NCBI GenBank assembly: GCA_018701215.1
Contig: JABIWH010000033.1
Location: 35,247-99,246 of the forward strand
DNA length: 64,000 nt
Direction: 5' to 3'
Source: Rhodospirillaceae bacterium
GTDB lineage: Bacteria > Pseudomonadota > Alphaproteobacteria > GCA-2731375
Numbering within the stretch: position 1 is the stretch's first letter; each line of letters starts with the position of its first letter. The notes below the pieces were generated by a model. The model made no database searches, was not told where the DNA came from, and worked only from the letters and a program-made list of their open reading frames with translations. Shown here piece after piece: positions 7,652 to 16,983 of this stretch. Position numbers and translations under genes: made by a program.

Positions 7652-9913
7652 TTACCGGCGTGCCGCCTCGTGCGCGGCCAGGGCGGCCATGTTCACCAGA
7701 TCACCCACCGAGGCGCCCATGGCGGCAATCTGCACCGGCTTGGACAGGCCCACCAGGATCGGCCCGATCACCGTGCCGCCGCCCAACTCCTGCAACAGTT
7801 TGGACGAGATATTGGCCGAATGCAGCGCCGGCATGACCAGGACATTGGCCGGACCCGACAGGCGGGAGAAAGGATAAACCTCCTTCAAATCCGGGTTCAA
7901 GGCCACATCCGCCGACATCTCGCCGTCGTATTCAAAATCCGTGACCCGGCTGTCCATCAACGCCACCGCCTCGCGCACTCTATCGGCGGTGGGCCAGCCG
8001 GGATCGCCGAAGTTCGAATAGGACAGCATGGCAACGCGCGGCTCATGGCCCAGGCGGCGGGCGACTTCCGCGGTCTGCACCGCGATATCCGCCATCTCCA
8101 CCGAGGACGGCAATTCATGCACCGTGGTATCGGCCACGAATACAGTCTGCCCCCGCGCCAACACCATGGACAGACCGAACACCCGCTTGCCCCGCTGGGC
8201 ATCGATGACCCGGCGCACATCGTCATAGGCGGCGTTGTAGCTGCGCGTCACGCCGGTTACCATGGCATCGGCCTCGTCCAGCGCCAGCATGCAGGAGGCG
8301 TAGATATTGCGGTCCTGATTAACCAGGCGCTGGCAGTCGCGGTACAGATAGCCATTGCGTTGCAAACGCTGGTACAGGAAATCGGCGTAGCGTTCATTGC
8401 TTTCCTGGCTCAGCGCGGCGTTGAGGATTTCCACGCCCTCGAGACTTTCAATGCCCAGGCGTTCCATGGTTTCCGAAATCCGCTCTTCGCGCCCGATCAG
8501 GACCGGTTTGCCATAGCCGGATTCATAAAAGCTCAGCGCGGCGCGGATCACCCGCTCCTCCTCGCCCTCGGCGAAGACCACACGTTTATGCTCGGCCCGG
8601 ACCTGATCAAAGATCAACTGCAAGGTACCCGCCGTGGGATCGAGGCGGCGGCGCAGCTCCAGTGCATAGGCCGCCTCATCTTCGATCTCGCGCCGGGCCA
8701 CGCCGGTGCGGATCGCGGCCTTGGCCACGGCCATGGGGATTTCCGTCATCAGGCGGGGATCAAACGGCGCGGGGATAATGTATTCGGGGCCATAGCGCAT
8801 AGAGGCCTTGCCATAGGCCTGGGCCACCTCGTCGGGCACGTCCTGGCGGGCCAATTCGGCCAGGGCTTCGGCCGCGGCGACCTTCATCTCGTCATTGATG
8901 GAAACCGCGCGCACATCCAAGGCGCCCCGAAAGATATAGGGAAAGCCCAGAACATTGTTGACCTGGTTCGGATAGTCGGAGCGGCCGGTGGCCACGATGG
9001 CGTCACCGCGGACCTCGGCCACCTCTTCGGGCGTAACTTCCGGATCAGGGTTCGCCATGGCGAAGATGATCGGCTTGGGCGCCATGGAGGCGATCATTTC
9101 CTGCGGGAATGCACCACGGGCGGAGAGGCCAAAGACCGCATCGGCGCCGTCCATGGCTTCGGCCAAACTGCGCATGGGCGTATCGACGGCATGGGCTGAT
9201 TTCCATTGGTTCATGCCGTCTTCCCGGCCCTGATAGATCACGCCCCTGGTATCGCAGACGATGACGTTCTCGTTCGGTATGCCCATGGATTTGACCAGTT
9301 CGACGCAGGCAATGCCGGCGGAACCGGCGCCGTTCACCACCAGTTTGGTGTCGGCCATGGTGCGCCCGGTCAGATCCAGGGAATTAATCAACCCAGCGGC
9401 GGCGATAATCGCGGTGCCGTGCTGGTCATCGTGAAATACAGGGATATCCATCATCTCGCGCAGGCGCTGTTCGATGATGAAGCAATCAGGGGCTCGGATG
9501 TCTTCCAGATTGATGCCGCCAAAGCCTTTGCCCAAAAACCGCACGCAGTTGATGAACTCGTCCACGTCCTCGGTATCAACCTCGATATCGATGGAATCCA
9601 CATCGGCGAAGCGTTTGAACAACACCGCCTTGCCCTCCATCACCGGCTTGGCGCCCAGGGGTCCCAGATTGCCCAAGCCCAACACGGCGGTGCCGTTGGA
9701 GATGACGGCGACCAGATTACCCTTGGAGGTGTAGTCATAGGCCAGGTCGGGGTCTTCGGTGATGCGCAAACAGGGCGCGGCCACGCCGGGGGAATAGGCC
9801 AGGCTCAAGTCCCGTTGCGTCGCCATGGGTTTGGTTGGCGTAATAGACAATTTGCCCGGCCGGCCTTCGGAGTGAAAGCGTAGGGCTTCATCATTTTGAT
9901 ATGTGTTATCCAT
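7652..9913 (-). CDS. maeB: NADP-dependent malic enzyme with phosphotransacetylase-like domain
   Basis: A 753-residue hybrid malic enzyme that decarboxylates malate to pyruvate with reduction of NADP. The N-terminal malic domain shows LAYSPGVAAPC, NGTAVLGLGNLGPLGAKPVMEGK and PVFHDDQHGTA. The NAD(P)-binding domain starts near VVNGAGSAGIACVEL. From about residue 430 the protein has a phosphate-acetyltransferase-like domain (VFAEGEEERVIRAA through VLVMPALHSANISSKLLQELGGG), which in MaeB proteins is regulatory and does not have transacetylase activity. Length is typical for the fused class. It is divergent from the EamA transporter gene and probably co-transcribed with the retropepsin gene. A 523-codon open frame on the other strand is a shadow of this gene. 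Confidence 0.95.
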   Translation of the reverse strand: MDNTYQNDEALRFHSEGRPGKLSITPTKPMATQRDLSLAYSPGVAAPCLRITEDPDLAYDYTSKGNLVAVISNGTAVLGLGNLGPLGAKPVMEGKAVLFKRFADVDSIDIEVDTEDVDEFINCVRFLGKGFGGINLEDIRAPDCFIIEQRLREMMDIPVFHDDQHGTAIIAAAGLINSLDLTGRTMADTKLVVNGAGSAGIACVELVKSMGIPNENVIVCDTRGVIYQGREDGMNQWKSAHAVDTPMRSLAEAMDGADAVFGLSARGAFPQEMIASMAPKPIIFAMANPDPEVTPEEVAEVRGDAIVATGRSDYPNQVNNVLGFPYIFRGALDVRAVSINDEMKVAAAEALAELARQDVPDEVAQAYGKASMRYGPEYIIPAPFDPRLMTEIPMAVAKAAIRTGVARREIEDEAAYALELRRRLDPTAGTLQLIFDQVRAEHKRVVFAEGEEERVIRAALSFYESGYGKPVLIGREERISETMERLGIESLEGVEILNAALSQESNERYADFLYQRLQRNGYLYRDCQRLVNQDRNIYASCMLALDEADAMVTGVTRSYNAAYDDVRRVIDAQRGKRVFGLSMVLARGQTVFVADTTVHELPSSVEMADIAVQTAEVARRLGHEPRVAMLSYSNFGDPGWPTADRVREAVALMDSRVTDFEYDGEMSADVALNPDLKEVYPFSRLSGPANVLVMPALHSANISSKLLQELGGGTVIGPILVGLSKPVQIAAMGASVGDLVNMAALAAHEAARR

Positions 9914-10165
9914 TTTCTTCAGCCATTCCCTCGAGTTTTTTGCCGGCTAACCAGCCGCTCCGCCCAATACGTCTGGACGATACAGCATTTGCGGGTAGCT
10001 ATCACAGCCCTTTCGGAGGCGCCATAATTTCCGGTCCCGGAGGCGTTACTCCACGGCAGCAGGGAAAAAGCCTTCTCACGGCTTTGGCTTTTGACTACGG
10101 TCGCCGCGCGTTCAGGAAAAACCCTAAAAATCGTGGCTTCAGAGACCCCTCCGTGAGAAAGATGT

Positions 10166-11074
10166 ATGCGCAAGAGTAACGCCCCCGTATCACCACAAGT
10201 CGGCTATACCCTGTTGGTCACGACCTGGCTGTGTTGGGGTTTCAGCTATCCGGCGACCGCATTCGTGCTGGAAAGCATGGATGTGTGGAGCAGCCGGGTG
10301 GTGGTCATGACCGCCGCCGCCGCCGTCCTGCTGGTCCTGGGCCGCATGCAGGGTGCGTCATTGGCGGTGCCGCGCAGCCATTGGCGGGATCTGATCATCG
10401 CAGCGATCTGCAATATGGCGATTTTCCAGATTTGCATGACCTATGGCGTGCAACTGCTCAGTGCGGGCAGGACTTCGGTCATCATCTATACCATGCCCCT
10501 ATGGGCCGGAATTTTTGCCCACTTTCTTTTGGGCGAGCGCCTGACCAGGGCGCGGTTTTTGGCCATGGCTTTGGGCCTCGTGGGGCTGGTGGTGCTGATC
10601 TGGCAGGATCTGTCGCATTTGCGAAATGCCCCCTTGGGCGCGGGCCTGACCCTCTTTGCCGCGGTCTTTTTCGGTCTTGGCGTTGTTTGGATGAAACGGC
10701 GGCTCTGGCAAAACGACCCAACCATCCTAGCTGGTTGGCAACTATTGATCGGCGCCGTTCCGGTCACTCTGATCTGGAGCCTCGGTGATGCCACGCTGTC
10801 GCTTTCCAGCATCAGTAGGGAAAGCTGGTTGGCGATTGCCTATCTGATCATCATCGCCAATGCCCTGGCCTATTTCTCCTGGTTCCGGGTGATTGCCGCC
10901 TTTCCGGCCACGGTCACCGGCATCGGCGCCATGGCCGTGCCCATCGTCGGCGTCATGGCCAGCGCCTGGCTGCTGGACGAGAAACTGGGCTGGCGCGAAT
11001 GGCTGGCCCTGGCCCTGATCATCAGCGCCCTGGCGACCAATCTCGCCTCGACCCTGCGCCGCGCTCCGGCTTAG
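10166..11074 (+). CDS. EamA/DMT-family transporter
   Basis: A 302-residue inner-membrane protein with about ten predicted transmembrane helices in two EamA repeats (roughly residues 10-145 and 155-297). Family signs are the ending SAGRTSVIIYTMPLWAGIFAHFLLGERLT in the first repeat and VGVMASAWLLDEKLGWREWLALALII in the second. These transporters typically export metabolites or amino acids; the substrate cannot be inferred. The start at 10166 gives a proper first helix. The gene is divergent from maeB and overlaps the convergent SnoaL-like gene by four bases at the 3' end. The 252-base gap upstream shows no recognisable regulatory element. Confidence 0.85.
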   Translation: MRKSNAPVSPQVGYTLLVTTWLCWGFSYPATAFVLESMDVWSSRVVVMTAAAAVLLVLGRMQGASLAVPRSHWRDLIIAAICNMAIFQICMTYGVQLLSAGRTSVIIYTMPLWAGIFAHFLLGERLTRARFLAMALGLVGLVVLIWQDLSHLRNAPLGAGLTLFAAVFFGLGVVWMKRRLWQNDPTILAGWQLLIGAVPVTLIWSLGDATLSLSSISRESWLAIAYLIIIANALAYFSWFRVIAAFPATVTGIGAMAVPIVGVMASAWLLDEKLGWREWLALALIISALATNLASTLRRAPA

Positions 11075-11556
11075 CGCGGCTTTAGGTAATGCCGCTCGTC
11101 GCCAGTCCAGCCGACACCGGCAGGCACCGTGTAGTAGAACTCGATGCTCATCTCGCGGAACAACCATTTGCCGTTCACCTTGGTATAGCGGTCATCATAA
11201 CGGCCTGAAACCAGATAGGAGACGCCAAAACGGCCGTAGCGCGCCTCCAGATACGAGGTGCCGGTGCCTGTATCGCCGTCGACATTGATAATATGGCTGT
11301 GGATAAATTGTTTGATATAGAATCGCTCGCGCTCGCCCATGCCGCGAAAGCCCGCATCGATTGCCGTCCAGCCCTCGTAGCGCGCCAGATAGCCCAGCTC
11401 CACCACCGCATCCTCGGTACACAGATCGGCGATCTCGCCGTAGCGGCCATCATTGATGCAACTGTGATAGCTGTCCCGCAGGGCGCGGATTTCCTCTCTG
11501 TCCTCCAGCAGGATAAGACGTTTTTCAAGTGCGGCAATACGTTCGGCATCGGTCAT
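11071..11556 (-). CDS. SnoaL-like / NTF2-fold protein
   Basis: A 161-residue cytosolic protein of the SnoaL-like superfamily, in which small alpha+beta cones act as isomerases, dehydratases or hydroxylases. It opens with an acidic coiled segment (ADAERIAALEKRLILLED type) and then shows EIRALRDSYHSCINDGRYGEIADLCTEDAVVEL, the usual first helix and strand, followed by SYLEARYGRFGV and KVNGKWLFREMSIEFYY. It resembles the aromatic-ring-dioxygenase-beta-like group but no partner alpha subunit is nearby. The gene lies alone between the transporter and mutS genes. The catalytic role is not known. Confidence 0.7.
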   Translation of the reverse strand: MTDAERIAALEKRLILLEDREEIRALRDSYHSCINDGRYGEIADLCTEDAVVELGYLARYEGWTAIDAGFRGMGERERFYIKQFIHSHIINVDGDTGTGTSYLEARYGRFGVSYLVSGRYDDRYTKVNGKWLFREMSIEFYYTVPAGVGWTGDERHYLKPR

Positions 11557-11715
11557 GGCAATAGACTCCAGATTGGCGCTTTCGTCGCGCGCGGTGGCGA
11601 TAGTTTAGCAAACGGTCTGGTACCAGGCCTGGAAAAACCACGCCGGCTTTGCTAGCCTTCGCTGGTATAGGGTCCCGGCGGCGGCGGGCGGTTTTTTGAA
11701 ATTTTCGGGTCATTC

Positions 11716-14415
11716 ATGAACAAGACTTCCACGGCGGCGACCGAGAAACTGACGCCCATGATGGAACAGTTCCTGGCGATCAAGGAACAGCATGCCGATT
11801 GCCTGCTGTTCTATCGCATGGGCGATTTCTATGAATTGTTCTTTGATGATGCGGTCGCCGCCGCCGCCGCCCTGGACATCACCCTGACCAAGCGGGGCAA
11901 ACATCTGGGCGACGATATCCCCATGTGCGGCGTGCCCGTGCATGCCGCCGATACCTATCTTTCGCGCCTGATCCGCAAGGGCTTTCGTGTTGCCGTATGC
12001 GAACAGACGGAGGATCCCGCCGAGGCTAAAAAACGCGGCGGCAAATCCGTCGTTCGGCGCGCCGTGGTCCGCCTGGTCACGCCGGGTACCCTGACCGAGG
12101 ATGCCCTGCTCGATGCCCGAGCCAACAATTACCTCGCCGTCCTGGCCAAGGTGCGTGGCGCCCATGCCCTGGCCTGGCTGGATCTTTCCACCGGCGAATT
12201 CCTGACTTCGGAAATCGAGGAGCAGGCCATCGGCGCGGAGCTGGCCCGCCTGTCGCCCGGCGAATTGGTGCTTTCCGACGCCATGCTGGCGGAGATATCG
12301 GAGGCGGAGTGGCGCCACGACTGGGCCGAGCGGATCACGCCCTATGCGTCCGCGCGGTTCGACAGCGGTTCCGGTGAACGGCGCCTGACCGCCTTGTACA
12401 AAGTTGCCTCCCTGGATGCCTTTGGCGATTTTAGCCGGGCCGAGCTGGCGGCCTGCGGCGCCTTGGTGGAATATCTGGAAATGACCCAGGTCGGCCGCCT
12501 GCCCCGCCTGGACCCGCCCCGCCAGGTCTCGGGCCGGGAAACCATGGCGATCGATCCCGCCACCCGGCGCAATCTGGAGCTGACCCGGACCCTGTCGGGC
12601 GAGGGACGCGGCAGTTTGCTGGCCACCATTGACCGCACGGTGACAGGTGCGGGCGCGCGGCTTTTGGCCCGCCACGTCGCAGCCCCCCTAATGGCGCCCA
12701 ACGCCATCAACAGCCGCCTGGACATGGTGGACTATTTCATCGCCGCCGAGCGTCTGCGCCAGGATCTGCGCGCCACGCTTCGCCAATCCCCCGACATGGC
12801 CCGCGCCCTGGCCCGGTTGTCACTGGAGCGCGGCGGCCCGCGCGATCTGGCCGCCATTCGCGACGGCCTGGCGGCGGCCCATACCCTGGGTGGCCTGTTG
12901 GCGGCAGGGGAGCTGCCTCTGCCCCCCGACGGCATAACAGATGCGGCGCGGGATCTGGGCCGGCACGACAATCTGGTGGACGAGCTGGCCAGGGCACTGG
13001 CGCCGGAACCGCCGATCACCAACCGCGACGGCGGTTTTATCGCGCCAGGCTACCGCGCCGATCTGGATGAATTACGGCAACTGCGCGATGCCTCGCGAAA
13101 ATTGATCGTTGGCCTGGAAAGTAATTACCGCCAGCAAGCCGGCATCGATAATCTGAAGATCAAGCATAACCGGGTCCTGGGCTATTTCATCGAGGTCGCG
13201 GCCCGGCGCGCCGATGGCTTGATGACGGCGCCCTTGAACGAGACCTTCATGCATCGCCAAACCATGGCCAACGTGGTGCGCTTCTCCACGGTGGAACTTG
13301 GTGATCTAGAGCGCCGCATCGCGGAAAGCGCCGACAAGGCCCTGGCCCTGGAACTTGAACTTTTCTCGGACCTGTCCGGCAAGGTCGAGGCGGAGGCGGA
13401 AGCGGTCCGCCGCGCCGGCGAAGCCATGGCGGCCCTGGACGTGGCGGCGGCAAATGGCGAAATGGCGGTCACGGGGCGCTACTGCCGCCCGGCGGTCGAT
13501 GACAGCGGGGCCTTTGACATTCAAGGCGGCCGCCACCCGGTGGTCGAGACCGCCCTGGCGGCGCGCAACGAAGGTGCTTTCATTGCCAATGATTGCGATC
13601 TGGGCGCCACTGACGAAAATGGTGCAAGGATCTGGCTGGTCACCGGCCCCAACATGGCGGGTAAGAGTACTTTTTTGAGGCAGAACGCCTTGATCGCCAT
13701 ATTGGCGCAGATGGGCAGTTATGTGCCCGCCGCCTCCGCTCATATGGGCGCGGTGGACCGGTTGTTCAGCCGGGTTGGGGCGGCGGATGATCTGGCGCGG
13801 GGACGGTCGACATTCATGGTCGAGATGGTGGAGGCCGCCGCGATCCTAAATCAGGCGACGCCGCGGTCGTTGGTTATTCTGGACGAGATCGGTCGGGGCA
13901 CCGCGACCTATGACGGCCTGTCCATCGCCTGGGCGGCGGTGGAACATCTGCACGAGGTCAACCAATGCAGGGCGCTGTTCGCCACGCACTATCATGAGCT
14001 GACCGCGTTATCGGGCAAGCTGGACGGCCTGATCAACGTCACCATGCGGGTCAAGGAATGGCAGGGCGACGTGGTCTTTTTGCACGAGGTAGGGCCGGGC
14101 GCGGCCGACCGCAGCTATGGCATCCAGGTCGCCAAACTGGCCGGTTTGCCGCCATCCGTCATTGGCCGGGCCGAGGTGGTGCTGGCGGGCCTGGAGGACG
14201 GCGAGGCGTTGGGGCGCGAGGGCGCGGCCCGTTTAGCCGATGACCTGCCGCTATTCGCGGCCGTCCGGCCCACATCGGGAAATAGCGGCGGCGGTATGGA
14301 GCCATCGGCGGTCGAGAAGACTTTGTCGGATATTCTTCCCGATAGCCTCAGCCCTCGCGAGGCGCTGGATTTAATCTATAAACTGAAGGCGGAAGCCGAG
14401 CAGGATAAGGAGTAA
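11716..14415 (+). CDS. mutS: DNA mismatch repair protein MutS
   Basis: An 899-residue mismatch-recognition ATPase. The N-terminal mismatch-binding domain contains [15 protein letters not shown], where Phe38 and Glu40 are the residues that contact the mispair. Connector, core and clamp domains follow. The ATPase has [10 protein letters not shown] (Walker A, about residues 643-652), [14 protein letters not shown] (Walker B and signature) and the ATHYHELT segment. Length and order are standard for alphaproteobacteria. The start at 11716 gives [23 protein letters not shown], a usual beginning. It is normally close to glnD in related genomes; here about 15 kb of other genes separate them. A TcuA-like gene starts six bases after its stop. 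Confidence 0.97.
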   Translation: MNKTSTAATEKLTPMMEQFLAIKEQHADCLLFYRMGDFYELFFDDAVAAAAALDITLTKRGKHLGDDIPMCGVPVHAADTYLSRLIRKGFRVAVCEQTEDPAEAKKRGGKSVVRRAVVRLVTPGTLTEDALLDARANNYLAVLAKVRGAHALAWLDLSTGEFLTSEIEEQAIGAELARLSPGELVLSDAMLAEISEAEWRHDWAERITPYASARFDSGSGERRLTALYKVASLDAFGDFSRAELAACGALVEYLEMTQVGRLPRLDPPRQVSGRETMAIDPATRRNLELTRTLSGEGRGSLLATIDRTVTGAGARLLARHVAAPLMAPNAINSRLDMVDYFIAAERLRQDLRATLRQSPDMARALARLSLERGGPRDLAAIRDGLAAAHTLGGLLAAGELPLPPDGITDAARDLGRHDNLVDELARALAPEPPITNRDGGFIAPGYRADLDELRQLRDASRKLIVGLESNYRQQAGIDNLKIKHNRVLGYFIEVAARRADGLMTAPLNETFMHRQTMANVVRFSTVELGDLERRIAESADKALALELELFSDLSGKVEAEAEAVRRAGEAMAALDVAAANGEMAVTGRYCRPAVDDSGAFDIQGGRHPVVETALAARNEGAFIANDCDLGATDENGARIWLVTGPNMAGKSTFLRQNALIAILAQMGSYVPAASAHMGAVDRLFSRVGAADDLARGRSTFMVEMVEAAAILNQATPRSLVILDEIGRGTATYDGLSIAWAAVEHLHEVNQCRALFATHYHELTALSGKLDGLINVTMRVKEWQGDVVFLHEVGPGAADRSYGIQVAKLAGLPPSVIGRAEVVLAGLEDGEALGREGAARLADDLPLFAAVRPTSGNSGGGMEPSAVEKTLSDILPDSLSPREALDLIYKLKAEAEQDKE

Positions 14416-14420
14416 GCGGA

Positions 14421-15908
14421 ATGTCGAGTTATGATGTGGTCGTGGTCGGCGCGGGAAACGCGGCGCTATCGGCGGCCATGGCGGCGCGGGAAAATGGCGC
14501 CTCGGTGCTGATCCTGGAAAAAGCGGCGGAAGAAGAAAAAGGCGGCAACTCCTATTTCACCGCCGGTGGTTTCCGTTTTTGCCATAGCGGCATCGAAGAT
14601 GCTGCGGCGGATGTCCTGACGGATCTGTCCGATGCCGAGCGTGAACAGATCGTCCTGCCCGTGCATGACCGCAACACATTTTACGACGCCTTGATGAAGG
14701 TAACCCATCATCAATCCGACGAGGACATGGCCTGGCGGCTGATCGACGGCTCGCGGCCAGCCATGGTCTGGCTGAAAAGCCACCGCATCCGCTTTATCCC
14801 CATGTTCGGCCGGCAATCGTTCAAGGTTGAAGGCAAGCATCACTTTTATGGTGGCGTGAACATAGAAGCGGTCGGCGGCGGCGCCGGTCTGGTCGAAATG
14901 GAACTGGCCGAGGCGCTGCGCATGGGCTGCGAGATCCGTTATTCATCCGGCGCCACCCGGTTGCTCCAGAACCAGCAGCGGCGCATCACGGGCCTCGAGG
15001 TACGCGGCGCGGACGGCTATGAGGAAATCGAGGCCAAGGCCGTCGTCCTGGCCTGTGGCGGCTTTGAATCCAACCCCGAAATGCGCGTGCGCTATCTGGG
15101 GCCCGGCTGGGATCTGTGCCGGGTGCGGGGCACACGCCACAACATGGGTGACGGCATCCGCATGGCCATGGATATCGGCGCGCGGCCCTATGGCAACTGG
15201 TCGGGCTGTCATTCGGTGGGTTGGGATATCTCGGCGCCCCCTTATGGCGATTACGAGGTGCTGGATAACTTCCAGAAGCATTCCTATCCCTGGGGCATCA
15301 TGGTCAACCTCAATGGCGAGCGCTTCGTCGACGAAGGCGAGGACCTGCGCAACCTGACTTATGTGAAATTCGGCCGCGAGATCATGAGCCAGCCGTTCCG
15401 CACGGCGGTGCAGATTTTCGATCAGAAAACCATTCCATTGCTGCGCGACGAATACCGCATCAAGCAGGTGACCAAGTATACCGCCAACTCCATGGAAGAG
15501 CTGGCTGGGGAGTTGGAAATCAATCCCCAGGCGCTGGCCGGCACCGTTGCCGCGTTCAACGCGGCCTGTCAGCCGGGCGAGAACAATCCATCCATCCTCG
15601 ACGGCGTGACCACCGAGGGCCTGGCCATCAACAAAACCAACTGGGCCCTGCCCATCAACGAGCCGCCGTTCGAGGCCTACGTGACCACGACGGGTATCTC
15701 CTTCACCTTCGGCGGCCTGCGCATCGACGATGTGGGCGCGGTTCAGGATCTCTCCGACCGGTCAATCCCGGGCTTGTTCGCGGCGGGCGAACTGGTCGGC
15801 GGGCTGTTTTTCGAGAATTATCCAGGCGGCTCCGGCCTTATGGCCGGCACGGTATTCGGCAAGCGGGCCGGTGAAGGCGCCGCCGAATACGTGAACGGCG
15901 GCGCCTAG
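14421..15908 (+). CDS. FAD-dependent dehydrogenase, tricarballylate dehydrogenase-like
   Basis: A 495-residue flavoprotein of the succinate dehydrogenase/fumarate reductase family. It has the FAD-binding VVVGAGNAALSAAMAARENG (residues 7-26), a GGNSYFTAGGFRF stretch, VVLACGGFESN, and the C-terminal TTTGISFTFGGLRID and FENYPGGSGLMAG blocks. It resembles TcuA, which oxidises tricarballylate to cis-aconitate, but no TcuB partner is adjacent, so the natural substrate is uncertain; it may be another dicarboxylate or a ring compound. It starts six bases after the mutS stop, so it may be co-transcribed with mutS. Its TAG stop is embedded in CTAGAGCA (15905), a sequence recurring at other gene ends in this window. 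Confidence 0.75.
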   Translation: MSSYDVVVVGAGNAALSAAMAARENGASVLILEKAAEEEKGGNSYFTAGGFRFCHSGIEDAAADVLTDLSDAEREQIVLPVHDRNTFYDALMKVTHHQSDEDMAWRLIDGSRPAMVWLKSHRIRFIPMFGRQSFKVEGKHHFYGGVNIEAVGGGAGLVEMELAEALRMGCEIRYSSGATRLLQNQQRRITGLEVRGADGYEEIEAKAVVLACGGFESNPEMRVRYLGPGWDLCRVRGTRHNMGDGIRMAMDIGARPYGNWSGCHSVGWDISAPPYGDYEVLDNFQKHSYPWGIMVNLNGERFVDEGEDLRNLTYVKFGREIMSQPFRTAVQIFDQKTIPLLRDEYRIKQVTKYTANSMEELAGELEINPQALAGTVAAFNAACQPGENNPSILDGVTTEGLAINKTNWALPINEPPFEAYVTTTGISFTFGGLRIDDVGAVQDLSDRSIPGLFAAGELVGGLFFENYPGGSGLMAGTVFGKRAGEGAAEYVNGGA

Positions 15909-15949
15909 AGCAACGTGCATCAGATTGATTCGACTTTATGCTGTTTGAT
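15905..15949. repeat. CTAGAGC-type intergenic element, partial
   Basis: After the TcuA-like stop codon the sequence CTAGAGCAACGTGCATCAGATTGATTC resembles one arm of a palindromic intergenic element that I associate with alphaproteobacterial genomes. The second arm is degenerate or absent. CTAGAGC starts also occur at 48374 and 58354. The element family is a by-eye judgement. Confidence 0.3.
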
Positions 15950-15959
15950 CTAAGCCGGA

Positions 15960-16856
15960 TCACGCCGCGGCCCGGGATTTCTCGGCTTCTTCTTGCAGCC
16001 AGTCCTTGATGGCTTTGAACAGCGGGTCCGAGGTTTTCGAGCCTGGATAAACCAGCTGGATCGGATAGTGCGAGCGCCGTTTGCTATCAAACGGACGCAC
16101 CAGTTGCCCGCTGGCCAATTCATCCTGGATCAGGGCTTCTATGCCGATGGCCACGCCCAATCCCTCGATCGCCGCGTGCAGGGCAAGATTGGTGCTTTCA
16201 AACTTCAGGCCACTGTTGGCGTCAACCTCGCTTTCATTGGCGAAATCCAGCCATTGTTTCCAATCGTTCACGCGCGGGGCGGCATGCAGCAAGGTTTGCC
16301 CCGCCAAGTCCCCTGTCGCAAGAATGGTTTCGGCCAAGGCCGGCGCGCAAACGGGGAAGGTATCGACGTCCATGAGTTTTTCCACCATCAAACCGTCCCG
16401 CGTGGCTCTATCGCCCTGAACCTGAATGGTCAGGTCGTAGTGGCCGCTGGCGAACTCGGCCACATTGAGTGACGTCGTCAGGCGAATATCGATATTGGGA
16501 TACTGATCGTACAACGCGCTCCAACGGGGAATGAGCCATCGTATGGCAAACGTCGGATAAGCGCAGATCGATATGGGTGAGTTTTGATCAAATTCACGAA
16601 TACGCCGAGAGGCATCCGCCAATTGCCCAAGCGGCCCTTTGATTTCCGCCAAATAGTCCCGCCCGAGGGCCGTCAGGTGCACTTGTTTGTGGCCGCGCTC
16701 AAAAAATTTCTTGCCGATAAACTCTTCTAAACTGCGAATTTGCCGGCTGATGGCACCAGGCGTGAGATTCAATTCGTTTGCCGCGCCTAGGAAACTCGCA
16801 TGCCGTCCAGCGGCCTCAAATGCCTTGAGGGCGGACAGGGAAGGTATGTGGCGCAT
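15960..16856 (-). CDS. LysR-family transcriptional regulator (GcvA-like)
   Basis: A 298-residue regulator. The N-terminal winged helix-turn-helix is LSALKAFEAAGRHASFLGAANELNLTPGAISRQIRSLEE (residues 7-45), with the recognition helix at TPGAISRQIRSLE. The effector domain covers about 90-290 and carries the usual ATRDGLMVEKLMD type hinge and an LALHAAIEGLGVAIG strand. It looks like the GcvA group. It is divergent from the acyl-CoA dehydrogenase gene across 127 bases, the standard arrangement for a LysR regulator and its target, so that gene and the following ones are likely regulated by it. The inducer is unknown. Confidence 0.88.
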   Translation of the reverse strand: MRHIPSLSALKAFEAAGRHASFLGAANELNLTPGAISRQIRSLEEFIGKKFFERGHKQVHLTALGRDYLAEIKGPLGQLADASRRIREFDQNSPISICAYPTFAIRWLIPRWSALYDQYPNIDIRLTTSLNVAEFASGHYDLTIQVQGDRATRDGLMVEKLMDVDTFPVCAPALAETILATGDLAGQTLLHAAPRVNDWKQWLDFANESEVDANSGLKFESTNLALHAAIEGLGVAIGIEALIQDELASGQLVRPFDSKRRSHYPIQLVYPGSKTSDPLFKAIKDWLQEEAEKSRAAA

Positions 16857-16983
16857 GTGTCAGGCTCAATCTTGAGTGAGAAAAACTCATCCCTACTGTG
16901 TCAAATTTTCGTTTGCCGGGCAAGAAATTCATCTCCATGTTGCGGTAATCAACAAATCCGCAATGCCGAGAAGGAGCTCCGTA

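Noticed and set aside
7628..9199. A 523-codon open frame on the plus strand opposite maeB
   Set aside because: It is antisense to a gene with complete malic enzyme motifs, gives His/Gly-rich sequence with no family likeness, and is explained by the high GC content.
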